From JANJUB01 sp040081075 (GTDB lineage Bacteria; Armatimonadota; Fimbriimonadia; Fimbriimonadales; Fimbriimonadaceae), in NCBI GenBank assembly GCA_040081075.1, contig JBEBHJ010000034.1:1-37663 (forward strand): a stretch of DNA of 37,663 nucleotides. Direction: 5' to 3'. Position 1 is the stretch's first letter. The number at the start of each line of letters is the position of its first letter. Shown in pieces: positions 7,767 to 15,095 of this stretch. The position numbers and the translations under genes were made by a program. The notes under the pieces are model-generated. The model did no database searches and was not told where the DNA came from. It saw only the letters and a program-made list of their open reading frames with translations.

Positions 7767-9266
7767 ATGGAACTTCATTTCAAGTCTATCGGTAAGGGTT
7801 TTCCAGGGGTACAAGCCCTATCGGACGTCTCTTTTTCTGCTCGGTCAGGTTCTGTTCACGCTCTTTGCGGAGAGAATGGGGCGGGAAAGAGCACCTTGCT
7901 TAAAATTTTGAGCGGCGTTTACTTTCCCGATTCAGGCGGAATGTTCCTTGACGAAACCCGGCTGCAATTCAAGAAACCTCACGACGCCATTGAGTCGGGA
8001 GTCGCGGTAATTTACCAAGAATTGCACTTGGTTCCCGAAGTTTCGGTTGCTGAGAATATCTTTCTTGGGCATCTCCCGGCGGATAAAGGCGTTGTCAACA
8101 AAAGGCTCCTGAATCAGAAAGCAAAGGCGATTCTGGAGCGGATTGGCGTCGATATTGATCCGCGGCTGAAGGTAGGTTCGCTTTCGCTCGCTCAACGACA
8201 GATGGTGGAAATCGGCAAAGCCCTTAGCCGAAATGCAAAGGTTATCGCCTTTGACGAGCCAACGAGTTCGTTGAGCTCACGCGAGGTTGAGAAGCTTTTC
8301 GAGATCATCGCTGAACTAAAGCGGCAAGATCACGTTGTTTTTTACGTCAGCCATCGCATGGATGAGATCTTGCGCATCTGCGATGCCTGCACGGTATTGC
8401 GAGATGGTCAACACGTTGAAACATTTGCTGACCTCAACGGCATAACGGCGGGAACGATTGTTCAACGCATGGTTGGTCGCGACATAAACGACATTTGGGC
8501 TTACCGGCCGCGCGCAATCGGTGATCCTATGTTGCGAGTGCAAGAGTTGAGGGGCAAAGGGATTCATGGTAGTCAGTCTATCGACGTGAAGTCTGGAGAA
8601 ATTGTTGGCATTTTTGGTTTGGTCGGAGCGGGACGGACCGAACTGCTAAAGGCTATTTACCGAGCTGAGAAGGGCGCACGCGGTCAAATCGAAATTGGCG
8701 GGGTGCCTCAGAGCTATAGAAACCCTAAGCAGGCGATCAAGGCAGGCCTCATGCTTTGCCCTGAAGATCGTAAGAGGGAAGGCATCATTCCGGCCCGGTC
8801 TGTAATGGAGAACACAAATCTAAGTGCAAGGCGTGATCACTCGCTTGGCGGAATACTGATCAACGAAGGTTGGGAGCGACAAAATGCCAAGCAACAGGTT
8901 GACCGGTTGGCGATAAAGACCCCTAGTTTACGGCAACAGATCGTGTTCCTCTCTGGAGGGAACCAACAGAAGGTGATCCTGGGGCGCTGGCTCAGTGAAA
9001 ACATTAAGGTCCTGATGCTGGATGAGCCGACCCGAGGGATTGACGTGGGAGCCAAGCGGGAGATTTACGAAATCCTGTACACGCTTGCGGAATCCGGGGT
9101 TGCTGTGCTCTTTGTGAGCAGTGAGCTCCCTGAAGTCCTCGGTGTGGCTGACAGAATCCTCGTTATGCGACAGGGCGCGATCGTGGCCGAGTTCGCTAAA
9201 TCCGACGCCACTGAGGAGAGTGTGCTTGCCATGGCATTGCCCGTTTCGGAGGGAGCAGCGGCATGA
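7767..9266 (+). CDS. araG: L-arabinose-type ABC transporter ATP-binding protein
   Basis: Cytoplasmic ATPase with two fused nucleotide-binding domains (499 residues), energising sugar import through AraH. First domain: Walker A 'GENGAGKST' (35-43), Q-loop region 'VIYQELHLVPE', signature 'LSLAQ' (139-143) and Walker B ending in Asp163-Glu164. Second domain: a degenerate P-loop 'GLVGAGRTE' typical of carbohydrate importers of this class, signature 'LSGGNQQK' near 395 and 'LDEPTRGIDVGAK' near 418. The whole chain resembles AraG more than RbsA or MglA, for instance 'NIFLGHLP' and 'MLCPEDRKREGIIP'. The last four bases (ATGA) overlap the araH start, a sign of coupled synthesis of transporter subunits. 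No arabinose metabolic gene is nearby. Confidence 0.94.
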   Translation: MELHFKSIGKGFPGVQALSDVSFSARSGSVHALCGENGAGKSTLLKILSGVYFPDSGGMFLDETRLQFKKPHDAIESGVAVIYQELHLVPEVSVAENIFLGHLPADKGVVNKRLLNQKAKAILERIGVDIDPRLKVGSLSLAQRQMVEIGKALSRNAKVIAFDEPTSSLSSREVEKLFEIIAELKRQDHVVFYVSHRMDEILRICDACTVLRDGQHVETFADLNGITAGTIVQRMVGRDINDIWAYRPRAIGDPMLRVQELRGKGIHGSQSIDVKSGEIVGIFGLVGAGRTELLKAIYRAEKGARGQIEIGGVPQSYRNPKQAIKAGLMLCPEDRKREGIIPARSVMENTNLSARRDHSLGGILINEGWERQNAKQQVDRLAIKTPSLRQQIVFLSGGNQQKVILGRWLSENIKVLMLDEPTRGIDVGAKREIYEILYTLAESGVAVLFVSSELPEVLGVADRILVMRQGAIVAEFAKSDATEESVLAMALPVSEGAAA

Positions 9267-10192
9267 GAAGGTTTTTCGAATCGGCGGGCATGGCGGTGGT
9301 CCTGCTCCTCCTAGTCATCGGTTGTAGCATTTGGGTTCCATTTTTTACGGCTCCCCTAAATATTCAAGGGTTGCTGCTGAGCGTTGCCCTGATAGGCATG
9401 ATTGCCACAACGATGCTCTTCTGCTTGGCGGCCGGCGATTTCGACCTGTCTGTGGGTTCAACGGTGGCTCTATCTGGCGTTCTTTCGGCGGTGATGGTGA
9501 AGACACTGGGTTGGCCAGTGTGGGCCGCCGTTCTGGCTCCATTGGGAGTCGGAATGTTCATCGGTTACATTAACGGTTTCGTGATCGCGCGCGTTGGCAT
9601 CAATGCGCTGATAACGACCTTGGCCACCATGCAGATCGTCCGAGGTGTTGCCATGCTCATTTCGAAAGGGGAATCGATCGGCATTTCGAATGAGCGACTG
9701 ATTTCGCTTGGAGACTGGCACTACTTGGGCCTGCACGCACATGTTTGGTACATGATTGCGCTCGTGGCTATTTTTGGCTTCCTGTTGAACCGCACCGTCT
9801 TTGGGCGGAATGCGCTCGCTGTTGGAGGCAACGCTGAGGCCGCAAGGCTATCTGGTGTTAGCGTAACCCGAGTGAAGATCGGAATCTTTGTTTTGCAAGG
9901 CCTGGTAGCAGCCTTCGCGGGCGTCATGTTGGCGGCCCGTTCCTCCACCGGAAATCCCAACAGCAGTTTGGGATTGGAACTGCAAGTGATTTCGGGGTGC
10001 GTGCTAGGTGGAGTATCGCTAACTGGCGGGATCGGCACCATCTCGGGCGTAGTGGTTGGCGTGATGATTATGGGAATCGTTCAAAACGCTATGACTCTGC
10101 TCAGCATCGGCGAGTTTTGGCAAGGTGTTGTGAGCGGCACAGTATTGCTTGCGGCGGTTATGCTTGATCGCTTAAAGGCACGGAAGCAATAA
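9263..10192 (+). CDS. araH: L-arabinose-type ABC transporter permease
   Basis: Integral membrane permease of 309 residues with about eight to ten hydrophobic segments, forming the sugar channel with AraG. Strong family blocks are 'MLFCLAAGDFDLSVGS', 'INALITTLATMQIVRGVAM', 'VFGRNALAVGGNAEAARLSG', and 'SGCVLGGVSLTGGIGTISG', which lies near the ATPase-coupling region. These match AraH from proteobacteria closely. The ATG overlaps the araG stop by four bases. The gene ends one base before the end of the convergent gene at 10194-10964, and I see no hairpin terminator between them. A complete importer (binding protein, ATPase, permease) is therefore present. Confidence 0.94.
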   Translation: MRRFFESAGMAVVLLLLVIGCSIWVPFFTAPLNIQGLLLSVALIGMIATTMLFCLAAGDFDLSVGSTVALSGVLSAVMVKTLGWPVWAAVLAPLGVGMFIGYINGFVIARVGINALITTLATMQIVRGVAMLISKGESIGISNERLISLGDWHYLGLHAHVWYMIALVAIFGFLLNRTVFGRNALAVGGNAEAARLSGVSVTRVKIGIFVLQGLVAAFAGVMLAARSSTGNPNSSLGLELQVISGCVLGGVSLTGGIGTISGVVVGVMIMGIVQNAMTLLSIGEFWQGVVSGTVLLAAVMLDRLKARKQ

Positions 10193-10193
10193 G

Positions 10194-10964
10194 TTAGCGG
10201 AAACTTCTTATAAGTTGCGTGGTGCCGGTCGACATGTTGAGTTGACCACTCCCCGGGATTGCCATGATCATTTTTGCCGTTGTTTTTGCGCGCAGGAGGA
10301 GGCCAGTTAAGGTATCGACGCTCTGCAATCCGCTGATGTCCATGGACGCACTCCCTGACCCACCTGGACCCTTAAATTTTAAGTTTGCCTTCGATGTGAA
10401 TTTCAATTCCGCAACACGCCGCGATTTAACCGTGCCGAAGCCAGTTAGCTTGATGTTCATTGAGACCTTGCCCCCTTGAGTCACCGTAATCTGGCCCTTA
10501 CCCATCGCTTCAAACATCTCGGCAAGGTCCAATGTGACCTTCCATGAGTCGCCAACTTTAACGGGATGAGTTGGATAAGCTGGATTCAGTTTCATTGATG
10601 ATTTAAGTGCATCGTACAGTTGGACTATCATGGGATCTTTAGAGTCCGTCTTGAAGTTAAGGATTTCTGCTGACGGGCTTAGCGTTAGGGTTGTTACCAC
10701 GCCATTCATGATTTTGTTGCTGTCTGATTTTGTTCTGATCTCCTCGACCACCTCCTTAGCGTTAGATTTGATCACTTTCAGCGTCATCACGGTTTGGTTA
10801 GTTGTTTTGTTAGCCGGGGCGCCGGGGACGACCATATTCATGGTCATGGTTTGATCGTAAACGCAAGTCGTGCCGACTTTCGGCTGAACTCGCAACAAAA
10901 CGGTGGCAGGCTGGACTTGAGCGTGTGTTTGAGCGAACAAAAGTAGGATCGACCCTATAAGCAT
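10194..10964 (-). CDS. Exported protein of unknown function
   Basis: From the ATG at 10964 the product is 256 residues with a short hydrophobic signal peptide (MLIGSILLLFAQTHAQ), so it is exported. An in-frame GTG at 10997 would add eleven polar residues ahead of the signal and is less likely. The mature part is rich in threonine, lysine and alternating hydrophobic residues, suggesting beta structure: 'VGTTCVYDQTMTMNM', 'VKVGDSWKVTLDLAEMF' and 'GPGGSGSASMDISGLQSVD'. The phrase 'hPVKVGDSW' recalls secreted beta-barrel-like families in Planctomycetota and Bacteroidota in which the total response is scored as a polynomial of conserved glycines, but I recognise no named domain with confidence. 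No membrane helix or catalytic motif is seen. It faces araH tail-to-tail. Confidence 0.8.
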   Translation of the reverse strand: MLIGSILLLFAQTHAQVQPATVLLRVQPKVGTTCVYDQTMTMNMVVPGAPANKTTNQTVMTLKVIKSNAKEVVEEIRTKSDSNKIMNGVVTTLTLSPSAEILNFKTDSKDPMIVQLYDALKSSMKLNPAYPTHPVKVGDSWKVTLDLAEMFEAMGKGQITVTQGGKVSMNIKLTGFGTVKSRRVAELKFTSKANLKFKGPGGSGSASMDISGLQSVDTLTGLLLRAKTTAKMIMAIPGSGQLNMSTGTTQLIRSFR

Positions 10965-10970
10965 TCGTTG

Positions 10971-10976
10971 ATCATA
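10971..10976 (-). promoter_or_regulatory. -10-like box TATGAT, 6 nt before the ATG at 10964
   Basis: On the minus strand TATGAT is followed by six bases and the chosen ATG. The match supports both a leaderless transcript and the choice of 10964 over the upstream GTG, which would lie before the promoter box. Confidence 0.4.
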
Positions 10977-10999
10977 CTCTAAGTGTAGTGACGACACAC

Positions 11000-11025
11000 A
11001 AAAAAAAGCCCCTGCGTTCAGGGGC
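11000..11025 (-). terminator. Rho-independent terminator of the cytochrome lipoprotein gene
   Basis: On the minus strand a perfect 7-bp GC-rich stem (GCCCCTG/CAGGGGC) with a four-base loop is followed directly by eight T. It lies 26 bases after the stop of the 11052-11453 gene and upstream of the next minus-strand gene, separating the two transcripts. Confidence 0.85.
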
Positions 11026-11051
11026 CCTTTGAATTGCGGTGTCGAGATGAG

Positions 11052-11453
11052 CTACATTCCGAGGGCTTTGAGGCCAGTAACCATTGCCGCGCGCTCCTCG
11101 TCGGTTGGTTGCTTCTCAGCCTTACCAGGAGGCATTTTCTTTGATTCTAACTCACTCGCCATCTTCGCAAAAGCTGCCTTGTCAATGTCAGCCTCAGTCT
11201 TGAATGCCGTCACATCGAGGCCACCCTGCTTGTTGGTCGCGTTGTGACAGGGGAGGCAAAAGCTATCCATTCCGGTTTTAACCGAAGCGAAGTCGGCCTT
11301 TGCGACTGGCGCATCGTCGGCTGGCTTGTCGCCAGAAGAAGCATTTGAGTCAGGCTTGGGAGCATCAGCCGAGGAGTCTCCACCCGAGCACCCGATGGCA
11401 AATGCCAGCAAAACCATTGAAGAAACAAGACCAAGAACGGAGAATCGTCGCAT
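11052..11453 (-). CDS. Monohaem cytochrome c lipoprotein
   Basis: A 133-residue exported protein. The N-terminus (MRRFSVLGLVSSMVLLAFAIGC) is a lipoprotein signal with the acylated Cys22, followed by a 40-residue Ser/Ala/Asp/Pro linker. The folded part carries one haem c site 'CLPCH' (Cys66, Cys69, His70) and a downstream 'KMPPG', where Met107 is the likely sixth ligand. 'CHNATNKQGGLDVT' resembles the small planctomycete-type cytochrome domain (PSCyt1, PF07635), in which 'GGL' follows the haem site. It is probably an electron carrier on the outer face of a membrane, and its redox partner is not encoded nearby. It has its own -10-like box and its own terminator, so it is likely monocistronic. 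Confidence 0.87.
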   Translation of the reverse strand: MRRFSVLGLVSSMVLLAFAIGCSGGDSSADAPKPDSNASSGDKPADDAPVAKADFASVKTGMDSFCLPCHNATNKQGGLDVTAFKTEADIDKAAFAKMASELESKKMPPGKAEKQPTDEERAAMVTGLKALGM

Positions 11454-11461
11454 AGGCCGTT

Positions 11462-11467
11462 ACTTTA
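11462..11467 (-). promoter_or_regulatory. -10-like box TAAAGT, 8 nt before the cytochrome gene ATG
   Basis: On the minus strand TAAAGT ends eight bases before the ATG at 11453. A weak -35-like TTGCTA lies 18 bases further upstream. No Shine-Dalgarno is present between the box and the start. Confidence 0.4.
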
Positions 11468-11511
11468 TCAAATAAGCTCACAAAATAGCAAGGGTAGCGC
11501 TGGAATGTTCA

Positions 11512-13590
11512 TCAATATCTTGGTGGTGGGTTTTTTCGACCGCCACTGAACATACCGCCACCAAGCATCATCATTTTCTCCATGCTCTTCATGCTTTTCT
11601 TCATTTTGTCGAGCGTGGCATCAAAATCGGCCCCCATCTTGGTCAAATCAACGGGTTGGGCGGCATCTTCGGTTGCTTCATACATTTGCTCCATTGCCCC
11701 GTAGTTGGGCATACAGGTTAACTTGAGTTCAACCTTCTTGCGCTGGATTTTTTCAAACTCTTTGGGAAACGTTGCCCCGAATTCGCCCAGCATCATCGGC
11801 ATTTCTTTTATCGCCAGCAGAGAGGCGAGTTGCTTTTCGCTAACCGATTCACCGAGTCCCAGCACATCGTCCTCCGGCGTCGCTTTCTCGCCTTTGGAAA
11901 CAGGGCGGTAGCCGGGCTCCAAGACTTCACTCAGGGTAACTAACCCGTCGTTTGGAAGGCCGTTTGGAAGCGCTTCAGTAGGTTCGGCCAAGTAGCTCTT
12001 ACTAGCCTCTAGGCGTTCCATCTCTTTTTTAAACATCGTGTCCATGTCGAATATGTCCTCGAACATGTTCGCACCATAGTTGCTGTTCATGAACCCGGCC
12101 TTGGCCGATGGATCAATGCCATAAACCATCTTTTCCACAAATGCTTTCTGCCGGCTATCCAGTGAACTTATTGATACGCCCTTGGCTTTTGCCGCTTGCT
12201 TCTGGGACGGGCTTAACATTCCGTACAGCTTGAGAAGGTCCGAGTTGCTGCCATAAATGTTGCCTCCGAACAGGAAGATTGCCATTGTAGCTCGCGTGGC
12301 TCCCCGCGGAAATGCGTCGTATTCGGATGCGAGCCAGGCCTTGTCATCAAGCGTGAGTGTCTTCTTGTTTAGGCGGATCAACACATTGCACAGCCGCTCA
12401 GTGTCAATCGAAATGTCGTCGTCCTCTCTCGGTCGTATCAACCACGGTCCCTTTTGCTCCGTATCCATGGCAAGCGTATCTAACACGTTCCCAAACGTCA
12501 ACTGCTCTTGCGAGAAAGCTCGGGATTCTGGGCAAGAAATGATGATGTTTCGTTTCTCGGCAGCAAAGACTTGACTGTAAACCTCCGTATCAAACTTCAA
12601 AAATGGATCGCTCTCTGTGAGCTTGAGCAACGCCTCTTTTGTCGGGCTTGGTTTCGACTTTTGGAGTCGCGCCTTGTAGTCCATTAAGCCTTTAATGAAT
12701 TCCGCTGACTCCTTGGATAGCTTTATTGCCCGGGTATCTTCCTTGGGTTCCGCTTCCTTGGCTTCCGTGGGATCGCCCTTAGCCCGGGGCTTACTCATAT
12801 CCGGCAATTCGGCTAGGTCCTCTCCTTCGCTATAGAGCCCATCCGAAGATTGGATCACCATCTTCCCGTTCGCATCGAAAGCCTGCAACTCGGTAGAAAG
12901 ATATTCTTGGATCGAAAAAACGAAATTGAGTTTCGCGATCGGCGTTGTTATGGGCTTCGGCTTCTCCATCGCCTCGTAGGCCTCAATCATCTTGACCATC
13001 TCAGGCGGAAGTGACTTCTTCACTTCTTCCATGTCATCGGGTTCTTCTCGCGGCTTATTTGCCTCCGTATTGTGATCCCGGACCATTGCTTGGATAAGTT
13101 CGTTGCTGATTGCTGGCGTTTGGCGTTGCATACGCGTTGGATGGGTTGAGTAAACAAGTCGCGTACCCTTGGCGAAACTGGCTAGCGACTGAACCCCAAT
13201 GCTCCGAATTACTTGAGCAAGTGCCTTTATCTTCGGGCTCTTCGATTTTATTGCTGATGCAAGAAAATCGTTGATCATTTCGGTAGTGAATTCTTTCGCT
13301 TCGGCCCGTTTGCGTGCGAGCACAGCCGGATTTGGCTTCAGGACTCTCACTCCCTCGCTGTTCACGTCCCAAATTGAACCGGAAGCTTCGGCAACTTTGG
13401 ACAAAAGGTCGTTCGGGCTAACATCCTTTGTTTGCACGTACAACACTTTCCACTGCTCTTCGGGAGAAACCAACAATGGAACGCCCAAGGCTTTACTGAG
13501 GGCAGGGACAATGTCCTTCATTGGCGCCGCTCCATGGGTGAAACTGACGCTATTTTGGGCCACGATGAGCACCGCGAGTGTGGTTAGCAT
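11512..13590 (-). CDS. Large exported protein with STN/secretin-like N-terminal domain
   Basis: I chose the ATG at 13590, which gives 692 residues starting with the signal peptide 'MLTTLAVLIVAQNSVSFTHG'. An in-frame start at 13659 would add 23 residues unlike a leader. Residues about 20-95 (for example 'APMKDIVPALSKALGVPLLV' and 'VSPNDLLSKVAEASGSIWDV') have the beta-alpha-beta pattern of STN or secretin N-terminal modules: a short helix, a strand ending in 'vpllV', then a helix with 'LLSKVA'. The rest is long and acidic to lysine-rich, with several helical stretches, and ends in a methionine-rich tail (MKSMEKMMMLGGG) and 'NPPPRY'. I recognise no other domain or catalytic motif and no secretin pore. 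It may be an envelope or periplasmic protein. It diverges from the lysozyme-like gene at 13704. Confidence 0.82.
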   Translation of the reverse strand: MLTTLAVLIVAQNSVSFTHGAAPMKDIVPALSKALGVPLLVSPEEQWKVLYVQTKDVSPNDLLSKVAEASGSIWDVNSEGVRVLKPNPAVLARKRAEAKEFTTEMINDFLASAIKSKSPKIKALAQVIRSIGVQSLASFAKGTRLVYSTHPTRMQRQTPAISNELIQAMVRDHNTEANKPREEPDDMEEVKKSLPPEMVKMIEAYEAMEKPKPITTPIAKLNFVFSIQEYLSTELQAFDANGKMVIQSSDGLYSEGEDLAELPDMSKPRAKGDPTEAKEAEPKEDTRAIKLSKESAEFIKGLMDYKARLQKSKPSPTKEALLKLTESDPFLKFDTEVYSQVFAAEKRNIIISCPESRAFSQEQLTFGNVLDTLAMDTEQKGPWLIRPREDDDISIDTERLCNVLIRLNKKTLTLDDKAWLASEYDAFPRGATRATMAIFLFGGNIYGSNSDLLKLYGMLSPSQKQAAKAKGVSISSLDSRQKAFVEKMVYGIDPSAKAGFMNSNYGANMFEDIFDMDTMFKKEMERLEASKSYLAEPTEALPNGLPNDGLVTLSEVLEPGYRPVSKGEKATPEDDVLGLGESVSEKQLASLLAIKEMPMMLGEFGATFPKEFEKIQRKKVELKLTCMPNYGAMEQMYEATEDAAQPVDLTKMGADFDATLDKMKKSMKSMEKMMMLGGGMFSGGRKNPPPRY

Positions 13591-13599
13591 TCTTCCTCT

Positions 13600-13605
13600 A
13601 TTATA
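13600..13605 (-). promoter_or_regulatory. -10 box TATAAT, 9 nt before the ATG at 13590
   Basis: A perfect TATAAT on the minus strand ends nine bases before the ATG. The nine bases include AGAGGAAG, which would be too close to serve as a normal Shine-Dalgarno if transcription begins within them. No good -35 is present at 17 bases. Confidence 0.45.
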
Positions 13606-13646
13606 GGTGCATTTTAGGCACAAAGACGAGAAAACACGGAAAAAGC

Positions 13647-13668
13647 CCCAGCTAGGCATAATGCTGGG
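13647..13668. other. Hairpin in the divergent intergenic region
   Basis: Inverted repeat CCCAGC (13647-13652) and GCTGGG (13663-13668) with a ten-base loop. Read on the minus strand it is followed by G-C-TTTTT, like a small terminator, but no minus-strand gene ends here. It could shield the 11512-13590 gene from read-through or act as a protein-binding site. Confidence 0.35.
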
Positions 13669-13688
13669 ATTGGTTAAAGCCGAGAAAA

Positions 13689-13701
13689 GTTACTAGGTAA
13701 C
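13689..13701. promoter_or_regulatory. Operator-like dyad GTTAC-TAG-GTAAC
   Basis: A perfect 5-bp inverted repeat with a three-base spacer ends two bases before the TTG at 13704. It could be a regulator site or just overlap the AGG-type ribosome-binding site. Evidence is the symmetry only. Confidence 0.25.
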
Positions 13702-13703
13702 TC

Positions 13704-15095
13704 TTGAAAGACGCGTGGAAACGTTTTGGTATGGCGATGGGTGGGTTATTAAGACGTTCTATTCAATTGTTGGCGGCAACATCGGTAGCCACGGTGGGGT
13801 TTGCCCAATTCTCTGACCAAGAGAAGAGCAAAATTCAGGCGTACTGGGCGGAACAAGGTCGCTACCGGGTCTCTACTCCCGAACCCTTCCAGAATGCTCC
13901 TTTCCAAGTTCGGCTCACCCCAGAGGGCAGTCTCTGGCTTTGGGCCTACAATCAAAAACGAGGAATAGGCAAATCTTTGCAGACGCCCGCTCCGCAAAAC
14001 GATGAACAGCGGGATTGGGAAACTTGGATTGAAAATAAGGTTGCGTATGACCGCTACGTGGCTCAAGTAGGTGCGAATGTAACCAACAAGGCATTAGGTT
14101 ACGAGCAGCAGGCCGTTGCCGCCGTACCATCACCGGGTCCAACACCCGAGGGACTCCGTTTCATGGTTGGAGACGCCCCACTGTTCGCGACGACCGTTCA
14201 GCCAAACCAGCACGAGATCAATTTTCATGATGGGGTGACCCTAAAACTCACCGACAATCCCTTGATGAAATCGCGCTACGCCTATTACCGATCATCGGAT
14301 GGCGTGATGAGCGGTGGAACCCAAGTGAAGAAAATGCCTCAGTCAAGCTTGGATGCTTTGTTTGCTAAAGCCAGCATTAGCGATTCTGCACAAAGAGTCA
14401 TGAAGGCGGTCTCTTTGCTGGAGGGTGGCTTCGACTCGATCAACACCTACGATACTGGCTATGTCTCGGTCGGATTCATTCAGTTCGCATGCCTATCAAA
14501 GGGGGCCGGCTCGCTTGGAGCGGTGCTATTGCGGGAGAAGCAACAAAGTCCATCCAGTTTTGAAGGTGATTTTCGCCAATACGGACTCGATGTCGGCGCA
14601 GATGGCACGTTGTTAGCCCTCAATTTGGCGACAGGCGAAAGTCTATCGGGATTTGACGCCGCCAAGATGATTATCAAGGATAAGCGGCTGATTGCTGTGT
14701 TCCAACACGCTGGACAAACCAGCGAGGCGTTCAAAGTTGCTCAGTTGGCTATTGCTTACGAACAGTATTATCCGAGCGACGATACGGTGAACTTGAGCTT
14801 TGGATCCGCAAAAGTCAGCGATTTTATCAAGAGTGAGGCCGGAATTGCAACTTTGATGGATCTCAAGGTCAACACTGGGAAAGTGGGTGATCTAGTGGGG
14901 AAGGCAAACGCCATCATCCGCGCAAACGGTTTGAAAAGCACGTCCGAACTTGCGGAGTATGAAGCTGAGCTTGTCCGCCAAATGCGTTTTCGAAAAGACT
15001 TCTTAAGCGACGAAACTCTGACTCAGCCCGTATCGAAGAAGCGTTCTTCGAGCCGGACTACTTCACGAAAGGGCAAGCGCGGCGCCACCAAGTAA
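13704..15095 (+). CDS. Exported protein with a lysozyme-like motif
   Basis: A 463-residue product from TTG 13704; an ATG at 13731 gives a cleaner signal peptide (MAMGGLLRRSIQLLAATSVA then TVGFAQ), so the true start is uncertain. The protein is exported. The central region 'VSLLEGGFDSINTYDTGYVS' followed by 'VGFIQFA' has a Glu240, a Tyr-Asp (Asp250) and a Gly-x-x-Gln-Phe, an arrangement resembling lysozyme-superfamily glycosidases and transglycosylases, in which one glutamate is catalytic. The following 'SSFEGDFRQYGLDV' fits a helical domain of that type. This is motif resemblance, not a firm family call. The C-terminus is a basic Ser/Arg/Lys tail. Peptidoglycan binding or cleavage is the best guess. 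The last 33 bases overlap the end of the opposing ROK gene. Confidence 0.78.
   Translation: MKDAWKRFGMAMGGLLRRSIQLLAATSVATVGFAQFSDQEKSKIQAYWAEQGRYRVSTPEPFQNAPFQVRLTPEGSLWLWAYNQKRGIGKSLQTPAPQNDEQRDWETWIENKVAYDRYVAQVGANVTNKALGYEQQAVAAVPSPGPTPEGLRFMVGDAPLFATTVQPNQHEINFHDGVTLKLTDNPLMKSRYAYYRSSDGVMSGGTQVKKMPQSSLDALFAKASISDSAQRVMKAVSLLEGGFDSINTYDTGYVSVGFIQFACLSKGAGSLGAVLLREKQQSPSSFEGDFRQYGLDVGADGTLLALNLATGESLSGFDAAKMIIKDKRLIAVFQHAGQTSEAFKVAQLAIAYEQYYPSDDTVNLSFGSAKVSDFIKSEAGIATLMDLKVNTGKVGDLVGKANAIIRANGLKSTSELAEYEAELVRQMRFRKDFLSDETLTQPVSKKRSSSRTTSRKGKRGATK

Noticed and set aside
13647..13668. Terminator for a minus-strand gene
   Set aside because: No minus-strand gene ends upstream of it, so I report it only as a hairpin.
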